Shown: positions 7,512 through 16,847, numbered from the stretch's first letter. The stretch: DNA of 64,000 bases from Candidatus Sumerlaea chitinivorans (GCA_003290465.1 CP030759.1:2046001-2110000); one strand, 5' to 3'. Numbers and translations are program-made. Notes: generated from the sequence alone by a model not told the origin.

Positions 7512-9833
7512 TTAGGATCTGGTTGAATCGACCTCGGCCGAAATACTCACACGATCACTACTCAAGGCGTACATATTCAAGAGGGACAAGAGCCATGCCA
7601 ACGACGACTCCGCGCCCTGATTGCGGTTGGGTCCGTCCGCGGTGAGGCCATCGCAGCAGCCTCCGGTGGCCGGATCGTACAGGGGCGCGTTGAGGTCGTT
7701 TCTACCCAAGAACCAGTCTAAGCACAGTTGCGCATAATCGAGCCACTTTGTTTCCGCACTCAGCCGATAGGCCACGCGACACGCCTCGATCATCGCCAAG
7801 GCTTCAATGGGCTGTTGGTCGAAGCGGGCACGGTCGCCATCGCGCCGGTACCAGCCGTGATTGCCGATCGGCACAAAGTGCCCCCGTGGATCTTTCTGGA
7901 TTTCCGCAAGCCACTCAAGCGAGCGGAAGCCTGCCTGCAGCATTTCGCGGCTTTGGAGCGCTTGCCCACAGACGAGCAACGCCTGCGGAATTCGACCGTT
8001 GTCGTACGTCAGATATTCCTCGGGCCACGGCCAGCGCTCGGTTGCGACTTCTTTGTACAGATTGAACAACCGCTGAGCCAGATGTTCGCGCTGGCGCCGC
8101 ACTTCGCTGTCGCCCGGGAACCGCTCGAGGTATGCGCTCATTCCCAAAAGACCAAAGGCCCACGCTCGCGGCGAGGTAAAGTTCTCGAAAGCAGGCAACG
8201 CGCGTTCGAAAATGTTCAGCGCGGCCCCAATCAAATCGTCCGAATTTGCCAGCTCGATAGCCACGCCGAGGCCCCACACGGCCCGTCCGTGGCTATCTTC
8301 CGAACCAACCTCTTCACTCCACCGCCGATCGTACCCGAAGAAATTGCGGAAGCGACCGTTGTCGGGATTGAAGGCATGCTGCAGGAAACTCAGATAGCGG
8401 CAGGCCAGATCAAAGAGTTCTCGCTCGGAAGTTTCCGTGGTATCCACGTGCTCCTGCGCCATCAGGACGGCGATGAGGGCCCGCGCATTGTCGTCGGTGC
8501 AATAGCCATGGTCGCGATCTGCCACGACGTACTTTGCATGCTGGAGAATCCCGACGTCATCCGTGAGGCGGACCAAATGGTCGAGTTTCACAGCGGGCAT
8601 TTCGCCAGTGCCTTCATCGAGAGCCGGCATGCGGAAGACCGCGCGCGGTCGGCATTCACGCTCGGCCCGCACGTCGAGGAAAACTTCATGATAGCGGCGC
8701 GCCACTTCTTTCCAAACCATTTCGCGGCAATAGGTGTAGGCACGCTTGCGCATCGCGTGGCGTTCCACCTCATTCGTCAGGAGGAAGTTGATGCGCTCAG
8801 CAAGCGCTTCGGAATCCCGGAAAGGCACCAAGCATCCCCGTCCCTCAGCCAGCATTTCCTCCGCATACCAATACGGCGTGCTCACCACGGCCTTGCCGGC
8901 CCCAAGCGCGTAGGCGAGCGTGCCCGACACGATCTGCTCCTTATTCAAGTAGGGCGTGACGTAGAGGTCAGCCGCTCCGAGGAACTCGCACAGCTCATGA
9001 AGCTCGACAAACCGGTTGTGGAAAATCACATGGTCAGCCACCCCGAGCTGGCGAGCTCGCCGTGCAAGCGACAAGCGATACTCTTCCCCATGCTGACGTC
9101 TGACATGCGGGTGGGTGGCGCCAAGGATAATGTACACGACGTCGGGGTGCTGCCGCACGATCGAAGGCAGAGCCTCGATCATGTACTCGATCCCCTTGCC
9201 CGGCGAGAGCAACCCAAAGGTTAAGATAACCTTGCGTCCTTCCACCCCGAATTGATCCTTGTAGTAGTTTGGGTCCACAAACGGCACGTCGGGAATGCCG
9301 TGACCAATAATCACAATCTTCTCCTCGGGGACCTTATAGACCTCCTTTAAGATTTCCTTAGCCTTTTGGCTCATGACCACCAAGCGGTCGGAAAGCTGAC
9401 ACAACCGACTCAACACTTGCCTCTGTCCCGGCGTAGGCGCCTGAAGGACCGTGTGGAGGGTGGAAACGATGGGCATCCGCAAATGAGCAAGAAGATCGAG
9501 AATGTAGGCGCCGTCCTCGCCACCGAAAATGCCGTACTCGTGCTGGACACAAACCACGTCCACGTGGCTCATGTTCAGGAAGTCCGCGGCGAGGCGATAA
9601 TCGCGCAAGGCCCGCTGATCAATTTCGAAACGCACCTGCGGCGGATAATCATAGCCACCCGGGACGTCATTCATCACCACCGCCCAGCATTCTGAACGAG
9701 GCAGTTCGCCGCTCAGAGCGGTCAGCAAGTCCGTCGTAAAGGTGGCGATTCCGCACTGGCGCGGAAGGTAGTTCCCGATAAGAGCAACTTTACCCAACGC
9801 GTGACTGTTTCGACGCAGGAAGTTATCCACCAT
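7512..9833 (-). CDS. GT4-type glycosyltransferase fused to an alpha/alpha-barrel glycosidase-like domain
   Basis: A 773-residue two-domain protein. Residues 1 to about 385 form a GT-B glycosyltransferase with PRQCGIATFTTDLL near the start, CVQHEYGIFGG near 95, a nucleotide-sugar domain start at ILTFGLLSPGKGIEYMIEAL, and NKEQIVSGTLAYALGAGKAVVST as the donor-binding segment. The remainder (about 410-760) is rich in Trp, His and Asp, with DHGYCTDDNARAL, GRAVWGLGVAIEL and helical repeats, and looks like a six-hairpin glycosidase-type toroid. A strong AAGGAGG precedes the ATG. It is the first gene of a two-gene operon with a related glycosyltransferase. One polypeptide could both make and trim a glycoside, or the second domain could only bind glycan; this is not decidable from sequence. 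Confidence 0.85.
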   Translation of the reverse strand: MVDNFLRRNSHALGKVALIGNYLPRQCGIATFTTDLLTALSGELPRSECWAVVMNDVPGGYDYPPQVRFEIDQRALRDYRLAADFLNMSHVDVVCVQHEYGIFGGEDGAYILDLLAHLRMPIVSTLHTVLQAPTPGQRQVLSRLCQLSDRLVVMSQKAKEILKEVYKVPEEKIVIIGHGIPDVPFVDPNYYKDQFGVEGRKVILTFGLLSPGKGIEYMIEALPSIVRQHPDVVYIILGATHPHVRRQHGEEYRLSLARRARQLGVADHVIFHNRFVELHELCEFLGAADLYVTPYLNKEQIVSGTLAYALGAGKAVVSTPYWYAEEMLAEGRGCLVPFRDSEALAERINFLLTNEVERHAMRKRAYTYCREMVWKEVARRYHEVFLDVRAERECRPRAVFRMPALDEGTGEMPAVKLDHLVRLTDDVGILQHAKYVVADRDHGYCTDDNARALIAVLMAQEHVDTTETSERELFDLACRYLSFLQHAFNPDNGRFRNFFGYDRRWSEEVGSEDSHGRAVWGLGVAIELANSDDLIGAALNIFERALPAFENFTSPRAWAFGLLGMSAYLERFPGDSEVRRQREHLAQRLFNLYKEVATERWPWPEEYLTYDNGRIPQALLVCGQALQSREMLQAGFRSLEWLAEIQKDPRGHFVPIGNHGWYRRDGDRARFDQQPIEALAMIEACRVAYRLSAETKWLDYAQLCLDWFLGRNDLNAPLYDPATGGCCDGLTADGPNRNQGAESSLAWLLSLLNMYALSSDRVSISAEVDSTRS

Positions 9834-10500
9834 CGTTCCAGCCCTCCTTCACGGATTGCGATACGGGTGCCTACGCCACACACTCAGATGAAAAAAACTC
9901 TCTCGTCTGCCCTCTCACGCATTGCAAAACATGGGCCAGCTTATAGTTCCGCATCGCGCTCGTCCCCAGAGCATCTCAAGGCAAGGCTTTATGCTCGCTG
10001 CTCCCCCACAGCTCACCTTCGAGGTTGTCCGGGGAACCCCCATACACCCTCCCCGCGCAAGGCCGCAACATATGCCTGACCCTACACGACTTGGAACCGT
10101 GACCTCATCCCATTACTGGGGGAAAGGCATTTCAACGATGACCACTTGCAGGAAAGCAAAAGGAGGTGTGCTACGAAAAGCGCGGTTGGCGCGAGTCCGC
10201 AAGGGGTGAGCTCCCAGAAGGGTGTTTCCAGAAGAAGCAGTGCAAAATTCGTCGCGTTGCACAGTGACACATGCGGTTGCAGAAGACTTTCGTCGACGAA
10301 TGCTTCGTGAGTGGCTTGAATCTGAATCAGGTGCAGTGCCTCATTTTTCTCCTTAAATTTATCGGGCTTTTCGGGCTGCTGCGCGCACGGTTTCAAGACA
10401 TCGTCGCGATAGTTGCGGAAAGCGCATTTGGCACGGTGTATGCTTTAGGCCGTGGGTGCAGGTCGTGAGAACATCCCATCGCGGAAAGGAGGGATGAGCC
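9834..10500. other. 667-bp divergent intergenic region without a recognised gene
   Basis: This gap separates the leftward glycosyltransferase operon from the rightward hsp20 pair and must carry both promoters. Short open frames on both strands lack family signatures and ribosome sites. An AAAAGGAGG at about 10160 is followed too closely by a 13-codon basic GTG frame to be a convincing gene. No CIRCE inverted repeat was seen. Confidence 0.5.
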
Positions 10501-11316
10501 ATGATGAAGAAATGGTTCGATCTTCTCCGCAAACGAATTCCGACGATGTGGGTGATCGCGAGTCTGCTCGTCACCTTGCTTCTCGCAGGTGGCGTATCCT
10601 ACCTGCACGCCGAGAAAACGCACCAAGGGTCGCGGGCGAGCACTGCCCCATCTTCGGAGGAAGTGCTCGCCCGGCTGGACTCGATTCTACGCGACGAGTC
10701 CATGGACCCTTCGCAGCGTATCTCGCGCGCATTGGAAGTGCTGGGAGGGGCTCAGCGCTCGGGAAAATCCTCTGCGGGAGCGAGCTCCGCCCCGGCTGAC
10801 GACAACGTCGATCGCCTGCCATGGCTGGAGGAGCCCGAGCCGGACATCTGGGCTCGACCGTGGGGCATGGATTGGGATCCGTGGCAGGAGCTCCAAGCCA
10901 TGCGTCAACGCATGGATCGGCTCATCCGCGAAACGTGGCGGCGGTTCGACGAGCACACCCGCGGCGCGAGAGGTTTTGCGTGGGGCTTCTCGCCGCGTGG
11001 GGAGTTCGAGCAGACCGACGACGCCTACATTTACCGATTCGACCTGCCGGGGGTGGACAAGAGCAACGTGACGGTGACCGTTGAGAACGGCCGCCTCACG
11101 ATCGAAGGCAAGCGTGAAAGCCGGCGGGACGAATCGGCCAAAGGAATGGCACGCCGCGAGATCTTCGTCGGGCAATTCCGGCGAGACATCACCCTGCCCG
11201 CAGATGCGGATGCTTCTCGGGCTGAATCGAAACTCGAGAACGGCGTGCTCACGGTGCGAATCCCACGCGTAAAAGGAGCCACCGCAAGCTCCAAGCAAAC
11301 CATTCAGGTTCAGTAA
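10501..11316 (+). CDS. Exported or membrane-anchored Hsp20 (alpha-crystallin) protein
   Basis: A 271-residue small heat-shock-type chaperone. Residues 1-15 are basic, 16-36 form a hydrophobic segment (MWVIASLLVTLLLAGGV), and YLHA-EK could be a signal-peptidase site, so the body should lie outside the cytoplasm or be tethered to the membrane. A Ser/Ala-rich linker and an acidic Trp-rich stretch (residues 100-130) follow. The alpha-crystallin domain spans about 160-260, with the hallmark ESKLENGVLTVRIPR. The C-terminus lacks a clear IxI motif. AAAGGAGG lies about 8 nt before the ATG. It is followed 24 nt later by a cytosolic-type hsp20. Periplasmic holdase activity is inference; Hsp20 proteins are usually cytosolic. 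Confidence 0.86.
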   Translation: MMKKWFDLLRKRIPTMWVIASLLVTLLLAGGVSYLHAEKTHQGSRASTAPSSEEVLARLDSILRDESMDPSQRISRALEVLGGAQRSGKSSAGASSAPADDNVDRLPWLEEPEPDIWARPWGMDWDPWQELQAMRQRMDRLIRETWRRFDEHTRGARGFAWGFSPRGEFEQTDDAYIYRFDLPGVDKSNVTVTVENGRLTIEGKRESRRDESAKGMARREIFVGQFRRDITLPADADASRAESKLENGVLTVRIPRVKGATASSKQTIQVQ

Positions 11317-11340
11317 GTTTCGGGAAAGGAGGTGGATGCC

Positions 11341-11895
11341 ATGAAATTCAACAAGCTCGTTCCATGGAACTGGTTCAAAAAGGAGGAGGAACAGGAGAGG
11401 AGCTTTCTGCCGGTCCGTCGCGACGAGTTCGCATGGCCAGATTGGCCACTGGCGAACCTGCACCGCGAGATTGACCGGATCTTCGATGAGTTCTTCCGCG
11501 GGGTGGGTGCTCCTTTGGCTCGCTGGGATCGTCTCCTCGCGCCCGTAACCCAAGGTGGGTGGTTCAAGCCAAGCGTGGAAATCGCGGCCAACGACAAGGA
11601 GTATACCGTCAGCGTTGAGTTGCCGGGCGTGACCGAAAAGGACGTTACGCTCGAGGTGGTTGGCGACACGCTTCGGATCAGCGGCGAGAAGAAACAGGAG
11701 CGCGAGGAAAAGGGCCAAAACTACTACCGTTCGGAACGCACTTACGGCGCCTTCCAGCGGTTACTCACACTGCCGGAGGACGCAAATACGGATGGGATTC
11801 AGGCTGTATTCAAGAACGGCGTTCTGACGGTAACGATCCCGCGCAAGGCCTCTGCCGAAGGCGAGGCGAAGCGCATCGAGGTCAAAACGAGCTGA
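11341..11895 (+). CDS. Hsp20/alpha-crystallin small heat-shock protein
   Basis: A 184-residue small heat-shock protein, an ATP-independent holdase that binds unfolding proteins in the cytoplasm. The alpha-crystallin domain covers about residues 75-175 (FKPSVEIAANDKEYTVSVE, LPGVTEKDVTLEV, AVFKNGVLTVTIPRK). The N-terminal arm carries acidic and aromatic segments. I start it at the ATG at 11341 because AAAGGAGGT ends 7 nt upstream; a GTG three codons earlier overlaps that ribosome site. It forms a tandem with the exported hsp20 just upstream and ends at a strong terminator, so the pair is likely one heat- or stress-induced transcript. Both copies share the GVLTV motif and probably arose by duplication. 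Confidence 0.95.
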   Translation: MKFNKLVPWNWFKKEEEQERSFLPVRRDEFAWPDWPLANLHREIDRIFDEFFRGVGAPLARWDRLLAPVTQGGWFKPSVEIAANDKEYTVSVELPGVTEKDVTLEVVGDTLRISGEKKQEREEKGQNYYRSERTYGAFQRLLTLPEDANTDGIQAVFKNGVLTVTIPRKASAEGEAKRIEVKTS

Positions 11896-11946
11896 GATTG
11901 ACCCCAGACCACCCATCCAACCATGGGTTCCTCCTCCTCCCGAATC

Positions 11947-11984
11947 GGGCGCTGGGTCGCGAACCAGCGCCCACAATTATTTTT
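11947..11984 (+). terminator. Rho-independent terminator of the hsp20 pair
   Basis: A perfect 9-bp stem, GGGCGCTGG / CCAGCGCCC, with an 8-nt loop is followed by ACAATTATTTTT. It lies 51 nt after the second hsp20 stop codon and directs termination on the plus strand. Confidence 0.75.
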
Positions 11985-12023
11985 CGCGATTCCCCCTCCT
12001 CCGGCTACTCGGTCCCAACCGTT

Positions 12024-13304
12024 TCAGCTACGCACCTCTGGCGTGGGAGCGGGTTTTGGGGCGTCAGCCGCCTCTTCCTCTGGTAGACGGGCAACAGGCG
12101 CTATTTGGCATTCTGGACGCAAGAGACTGCGCGCAACCATCACGGCGCAGGTCGCTCCCCACGGTAGGATTTCGTTGAAAATGCGCAGCTCCCAGATGTT
12201 GCCCACCATAAACGTCGGAATGAAGTGGGCCAGTGCGGCCACGCCTAACAACTTGAGAGGCGTGGGCAACCACCGCCAGCCCGCCAAACCCAGAAGGTAG
12301 GGCAAAGCATACCACTGGAAATTCTGAAGCAGATTCGTATGGTGGATCGCCCGGGGGAGGCACCACAACTCGCGCCAATTCACGACGTAACGTGGCAGAC
12401 CGGATGCTCCCTCGTACCAGTCCGCAAAATAGAGCGCCGGCATGAAGCGCGTTTCCCGCGGCGCGCGCATGCGGTAGACGAGTCGCGGCACCTCATAGAG
12501 AAGGAAGTAGAGACCACCCAACCCAAGGGTGCTGGCAATGAGTTGCTTTCGGGTAAGTACACGCACGCGCCTGGGTTCGCCTGCTTCAGCGTTTCCACCT
12601 TTGCCGTGCGCCGCTCGAATGAGCCACCACTGCCAGAGTGCCCATGCTGGAATCAACCACAGGGTGGTTTGCTTGTTGAGGGTACCTAACCCCACAATCG
12701 CCATAAGCAGCCAGAACTCTCCCCGTGTGATCGTGTAGAGGCCAAGCGCCGAGAACATGAGCGCGGGCAGGTCATACGGATAGGACATCGAATAGCCAAT
12801 GGGCAGGAACCCCCACGTAACCCAGAGAGAAGTTAGCAACGTCGCGAGCAAAGCTTCGCAGCTCGGGAGAAACGTGCGAGCAAATCCGAACGTCGCGCAT
12901 AGCGCCAGCCACAAGGCCCCCCACTGTAAGAAAGGGTAAATTTTCTCGGCCGTTGTCTCGATTGGCGAGAAGGTCCATGTGATGGCAAGAACCCAGCGCA
13001 TAAGGACCCGAGTGTCGAAGATTGGGCCGATTCGCCCCCACAGATAGTTTTCGAACGTTTTGGAGTAGGCTCCGCCGGTCGTGGCCTCCTGCAAGTTGAC
13101 GACAATCAGGGCCAACGGCAAGAGTAGGAGCGGGATCGCCCATCGCTCTCGCTGACTCACAGGCGGGGATAAGCTTAGGCTGAATTCGCAAGGTGCGGTG
13201 GTCCGTTGGTCCAATGAACGTACCCCCATGGTTCCCGAAGGCTGAGTTGCGGCACGGTTGCTGTCAACGGGGAAAACTCTCTCCACCACTCCACTCGCAT
13301 GCAC
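12024..13304 (-). CDS. Multi-pass membrane protein of unknown function
   Basis: A protein of up to 426 residues with about eight to ten hydrophobic segments, such as WAIPLLLLPLALIVVNL near residue 55, FWLLMAIVGLGTL near 215 and LLGLAGWRWLPTPLKLLG near 350. I do not recognise a named family. The topology and the short aromatic loops resemble integral-membrane glycosyltransferase-like or DUF-type envelope proteins. The listed start is a GTG with no good ribosome site; a Met at 13229 (MGVRSLD) is a plausible alternative. It follows the pseudopilin gene by 42 nt, and a large GT-C-like protein is upstream, which suggests an envelope role. The C-terminal tail (APTPEVRS) is cytoplasmic in character. 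Confidence 0.72.
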   Translation of the reverse strand: MHASGVVERVFPVDSNRAATQPSGTMGVRSLDQRTTAPCEFSLSLSPPVSQRERWAIPLLLLPLALIVVNLQEATTGGAYSKTFENYLWGRIGPIFDTRVLMRWVLAITWTFSPIETTAEKIYPFLQWGALWLALCATFGFARTFLPSCEALLATLLTSLWVTWGFLPIGYSMSYPYDLPALMFSALGLYTITRGEFWLLMAIVGLGTLNKQTTLWLIPAWALWQWWLIRAAHGKGGNAEAGEPRRVRVLTRKQLIASTLGLGGLYFLLYEVPRLVYRMRAPRETRFMPALYFADWYEGASGLPRYVVNWRELWCLPRAIHHTNLLQNFQWYALPYLLGLAGWRWLPTPLKLLGVAALAHFIPTFMVGNIWELRIFNEILPWGATCAVMVARSLLRPECQIAPVARLPEEEAADAPKPAPTPEVRS

Positions 13305-13346
13305 GAAAAGTACGTAACAACGAGTCGGCTGCGCATCTCGCTCGAC

Positions 13347-14030
13347 TCAGGGGCCAGCGCGGAACTGTTCCACATAGTTGGGTGCGCGCAAAATGCCGGG
13401 GCGGTTGGGGTTCGTGGGATCCATGGGATTCGCGTGGTCCGTATCCATTGGTCCCACGTGCACGATGTCACCGGCGCTCTTTGTTCCGTTGGTTGGATCG
13501 TAATCTACGCCCATGAGGTTGCATTCGTAATCCGCCGAAGCCACCGTCCGTCCACCAAACGCTTGATAGAGATCGGGTCCGGGACTCGCGATTCGATAAA
13601 ACGCGCCCGAGGTGAGCCCCGAGCCCCGATGCGGAAGCGCCGCACTGTCGAGATAATCGAAGGTGTCGTAAATGTCGCGATCAATGCGTCCCCAGCCGTC
13701 ATGCGGCGGAAATGGATCCTGCGGAATCGTCGTGATGTAGGCAACGGGAGTGGTGAGAGGGATAAGGCGCACGGAAATCGGGGCGACAAGCTGGTCCTCC
13801 ATGTAGTAATCGCCGACTCCATGGCTTGAGGGGTAGCGTTGCCAGTCCGTCGCGTAGCTCTCAAGCGCGGTCACCAGCACACGCATGTTGTTCTTGGTGG
13901 CCGCCACCTTCGAGCGAACCTGCGACTCCGAGTAGTTGACCACGGCAAGCGTGGCAAGGACGGAAATGATGGCGACCACGATGAGGAGTTCGATCAGTGT
14001 GAGCCCACTCGGCACATGTGTGACTTTCAT
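13347..14030 (-). CDS. Type II secretion/type IV pilin-like protein (pseudopilin)
   Basis: A 227-residue protein with a class III signal sequence: a short basic leader, then GLTLIELLIVVAIISVLATLA, with Glu at mature position 5. A prepilin peptidase would cut after the Gly and methylate the new N-terminus. The long hydrophobic helix continues to about residue 30, and the C-terminal globular part is rich in Asp, Gly and Pro (DFGT-like short turns such as PQDPFPPHDGWGRIDRD). It resembles the large pseudopilins of candidate phyla and planctomycete-like bacteria. GGGAGGT precedes the ATG. No secretion ATPase, secretin or prepilin peptidase is near, so partners must be elsewhere. Confidence 0.88.
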   Translation of the reverse strand: MKVTHVPSGLTLIELLIVVAIISVLATLAVVNYSESQVRSKVAATKNNMRVLVTALESYATDWQRYPSSHGVGDYYMEDQLVAPISVRLIPLTTPVAYITTIPQDPFPPHDGWGRIDRDIYDTFDYLDSAALPHRGSGLTSGAFYRIASPGPDLYQAFGGRTVASADYECNLMGVDYDPTNGTKSAGDIVHVGPMDTDHANPMDPTNPNRPGILRAPNYVEQFRAGP

Positions 14031-14197
14031 GCAAAGTACCTCCCGCGTTGTCCTTGGCTTTCGCTCATATTAGACGCAAGACGTGTCGCAAAGGTTGACA
14101 TCTCCCACCTCTACAATTCTCTCCACCTCGGCCAGTCTGCGCGGGACGGCGCTGTGGGCTGAGCCGTTTCGCCGAGTCTTCGGAAATCCTGAATCGT

Positions 14198-16480
14198 TCA
14201 TGGAATCGGGGCAAGATAGATATCGATAGGCGGGGATCCTCCCACCCACACAGCGCGCTTGCGGAGTTCAGCCAGCCAAGCAAGGACAATCGAGCGATCT
14301 GCCTTCCATGTGGGAGCCAGATAAAATGGTGGATAGAGATCTTCGGGCGTGGGGATCTTTGGAAATTCACGCATCACGTCCGTGACTCCCAGCGCTTCCA
14401 GTTGCTCAGGGCGTGCATACTGATGGATGAAACGCCTGAGCTCCTCGCGGTTCACCAACACATGGGTGAAGCCCGCCGACCGCAGACGTGCATCAATCTC
14501 TGACGGCGCCTTTGCTCCTCGCGCGAACGAAAGAAGCACACTGTCGTCAAACACCGTGTTGTACGCCGTGCGACAAACGAAAAGATACGGCCGGGCTTCG
14601 TACACAAGGAAAACGCAATCCGTGGGGCGCAAAAGGTGGCTGCCAGCAGAATTCACTCCAGTTGCGACGGAGGGCGGCGGTGCTTGCCGCGCGACGATCT
14701 CGCCGAGCGCCCCGAGATTTCTCTTATAAAACTCTCCACGGGCTTCCCATGCCTGTGCGCTTGGGCTCGCGCTTAGATGCGCTAAATAAGCGAATTCCCC
14801 GCCGTTTGCAACTCGTACCGTATGGAGAAGCAGGTTTGCAGCCGATGTTGCAGCAATGCCGAGTGCGCCAACCCAACGTAGCCAGCGGATCGGAATTCGG
14901 CTTAGAACATCTACAGCGATGACCGACACGAGCACAAACGAAGCAAGAAGGAACCGATCCTGACTATAGCGAATGAGATTCCACGCGAGGTAACTCAGCA
15001 AGACGACCGTGAGCATGCGCGCGCCGGCAGGACGCGGCCGAATCCACGGCAACGTCACGAGCGGTGCGAGCAAAAACCATTGGAACGCTTCCAAGCGGGT
15101 GGAGAGCGTCCGCCAGTAGGCCGCCGACCAAAGCGGCTGCGGGTAATGCGACTCAATGTAGAATCGCTCGCGCAACACCGCTTGCGAATCCGTTGGCCGG
15201 AAAAGCCATACAAAGAAGGGTTCGAGTGGGTTGCCGTAATAGACCACATTTTTCCCAAGCCAAAGCAGGATGGGGAGGCAGAAGCAGCCAGCACTGAGAA
15301 AAAGCCAGCGGCGCACACTCGCTTCTGAGCAAGGATCTGCGGCCTCAGCATGGCTTCCGGGCTCCTGCCGGTTAGCCCTCGCGCGGCGCGCCTGAATCAT
15401 CACAAGGATTCCCCATATCAACCCAGCGACGGCGTAGAGTTGGGCCACGGTATACTTGGTCACCAACGCATTGCCGGCAAACCAACCAAACAACGGCAGC
15501 AGACACAGCGCCACCTGCCGAGGAACGGGAGGCCCAAACCCGCCGAAGGCTCGCTCCAATACATAGAAACTTGCGAGGACAAAAAGCGCGGTCGGGGCAT
15601 CAATGTAGGCATCGAGGGAGACCTCAAGCAGAACGGGATGCGCAAGGATGGCGAGGCAGGCCAGCCGTCGCCATTGCAGCGGCACGTGCCAGCGGGCCAG
15701 CATGCGGCTCGCCAGCATCACCAAACCCAATACAGCCGCTGCGTTGACGAGTTTGGGTGAAAAATCTGCTCCCGAGTCGAGAAAGATGCCAAAAAAGTAG
15801 ATCGCCTCGACAGGAAATGGAAATCGGGCATACATGTTGTGCGGGACGGGGCGAAGCTGCCATCGGTCTTCCAAGCCATAGTCGCGGAATGCCCCCAAAT
15901 GATACTCCGTCACGTCGTATACCAGAGGGGGAGCGAAGGCGCTCACAAGAATCACAAGCCCAGCCCAAACGCAGACGGCGGTTACTGCTCGATGGCCCCA
16001 CCTCGTCGCCCGCGAGACGTGCTCTCGCTGGACGTCGGCGTCGACGTCCAGCAAGCTCGCCTGCGCCAAGCACGTCCGCACCTTCCACCATCGCACTCCC
16101 CCAACGGCTGCCAAGATCACGAGGGCCATCCAAGCGACCGGCGGAGACATCCACCCCATGGCGCCCAGTATGAGACATGCCGCGCTCACCATGGGAGCTC
16201 CGGCGAGGCATGCGAATAACCCTATCTCCGCAGGATCAAGGTGCCGCAAAGCGGCTCGCGGGACAAAGAGAAGCCCCCCCAACGCGCACCCCAAGAGCAG
16301 CATGACGGTGGGTGCTGTAGCGCCGGCAAGCTGTAACACCCTATCGCCGAGAAACCACAACCCCGGCTGCCCCAAGTGAAACACTAAGGCACACAACAGC
16401 GCGGCTCCGAACACCGCTCCAACTACCGCGCGCCGTGCCCCAGACCCGGTTGGTTGTTTTTCCGGCAAATTCTCGGTCAC
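14198..16480 (-). CDS. GT-C-like integral membrane glycosyltransferase (predicted)
   Basis: About 760 residues with ten or more membrane segments and a C-terminal extracytoplasmic domain. The first long loop has VYDVTEYHLGAF, the acidic D-x-E-Y-H arrangement seen at the catalytic base of GT-C enzymes that use lipid-linked sugars. The soluble tail after about residue 560 contains LVNREELRRFIHQYA and similar conserved-looking segments. I place the start at the GTG at 16480: the frame continues upstream into the HIT gene, but the HIT stop at 16488 leaves only a short gap, so the longer frame is a shadow. It probably transfers a sugar or phosphate sugar to an envelope glycan or lipid; the family is inferred from topology only. 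Confidence 0.75.
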   Translation of the reverse strand: MTENLPEKQPTGSGARRAVVGAVFGAALLCALVFHLGQPGLWFLGDRVLQLAGATAPTVMLLLGCALGGLLFVPRAALRHLDPAEIGLFACLAGAPMVSAACLILGAMGWMSPPVAWMALVILAAVGGVRWWKVRTCLAQASLLDVDADVQREHVSRATRWGHRAVTAVCVWAGLVILVSAFAPPLVYDVTEYHLGAFRDYGLEDRWQLRPVPHNMYARFPFPVEAIYFFGIFLDSGADFSPKLVNAAAVLGLVMLASRMLARWHVPLQWRRLACLAILAHPVLLEVSLDAYIDAPTALFVLASFYVLERAFGGFGPPVPRQVALCLLPLFGWFAGNALVTKYTVAQLYAVAGLIWGILVMIQARRARANRQEPGSHAEAADPCSEASVRRWLFLSAGCFCLPILLWLGKNVVYYGNPLEPFFVWLFRPTDSQAVLRERFYIESHYPQPLWSAAYWRTLSTRLEAFQWFLLAPLVTLPWIRPRPAGARMLTVVLLSYLAWNLIRYSQDRFLLASFVLVSVIAVDVLSRIPIRWLRWVGALGIAATSAANLLLHTVRVANGGEFAYLAHLSASPSAQAWEARGEFYKRNLGALGEIVARQAPPPSVATGVNSAGSHLLRPTDCVFLVYEARPYLFVCRTAYNTVFDDSVLLSFARGAKAPSEIDARLRSAGFTHVLVNREELRRFIHQYARPEQLEALGVTDVMREFPKIPTPEDLYPPFYLAPTWKADRSIVLAWLAELRKRAVWVGGSPPIDIYLAPIP

Positions 16481-16487
16481 CTTTCGC

Positions 16488-16847
16488 TCATCCGGGAGGC
16501 CAACCGAGCTGGCGCCCACCCAACAGATGGAGGTGAATGTGGTAGACGGCCTGACCAGCGGCCGCGTTGCAATTGAACAGCGTTCGGTATCCCGCTTCGG
16601 CGATACCTTCCCGCTTGGCCAGCTCCTTCGCAGCAAGGAACAGTCTGCCCACGAGTTCGGCGTCGGCTTCGGTCAGGTCATTCGTCGTTGGAATATGTTT
16701 GCGCGGGACAATTAGAATGTGCGTCGGGGCCTGCGGCTTGATATCGCGAAACGCCACGCACCACGCATCTTCATAAACTTTTTCAGACGGGATTTTGCCT
16801 TCGATGATCGAGCAGAACAGGCAGTCTCCCATGACGCGCTCTCCCAC
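16488..16847 (-). CDS. HIT-family nucleotide hydrolase (HinT-like)
   Basis: A 119-residue histidine-triad protein. The active site is the HIHLHLLGG motif near residue 101 (His-phi-His-phi-His-phi-phi). The N-terminal CLFCSIIEGKIPSEKVYED and the substrate-binding HILIVPRKHIPT are typical of HinT, which hydrolyses AMP-lysine and other purine phosphoramidates in the cytoplasm. Length is normal for the family. Either MGERV or MGDCLF five codons in could be the start. It sits immediately upstream of the GT-C-like gene, with only about 7 nt between, so translation may be coupled. The housekeeping role is assumed from family. Confidence 0.95.
   Translation of the reverse strand: MGERVMGDCLFCSIIEGKIPSEKVYEDAWCVAFRDIKPQAPTHILIVPRKHIPTTNDLTEADAELVGRLFLAAKELAKREGIAEAGYRTLFNCNAAAGQAVYHIHLHLLGGRQLGWPPG

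Noticed and set aside
7728-9224. 498-codon plus-strand open frame
   Set aside because: It lies wholly antisense to the GT4 fusion gene, whose motifs and ribosome site are clear, and it has no family motif of its own.
10687-11718. 343-codon minus-strand open frame
   Set aside because: Antisense across both hsp20 genes; no motif and no ribosome site.
14198-16636. Longer start for the GT-C-like gene at 16636
   Set aside because: The extra 52 codons lie inside the HIT gene; a GTG at 16480 just after the HIT stop is more likely.
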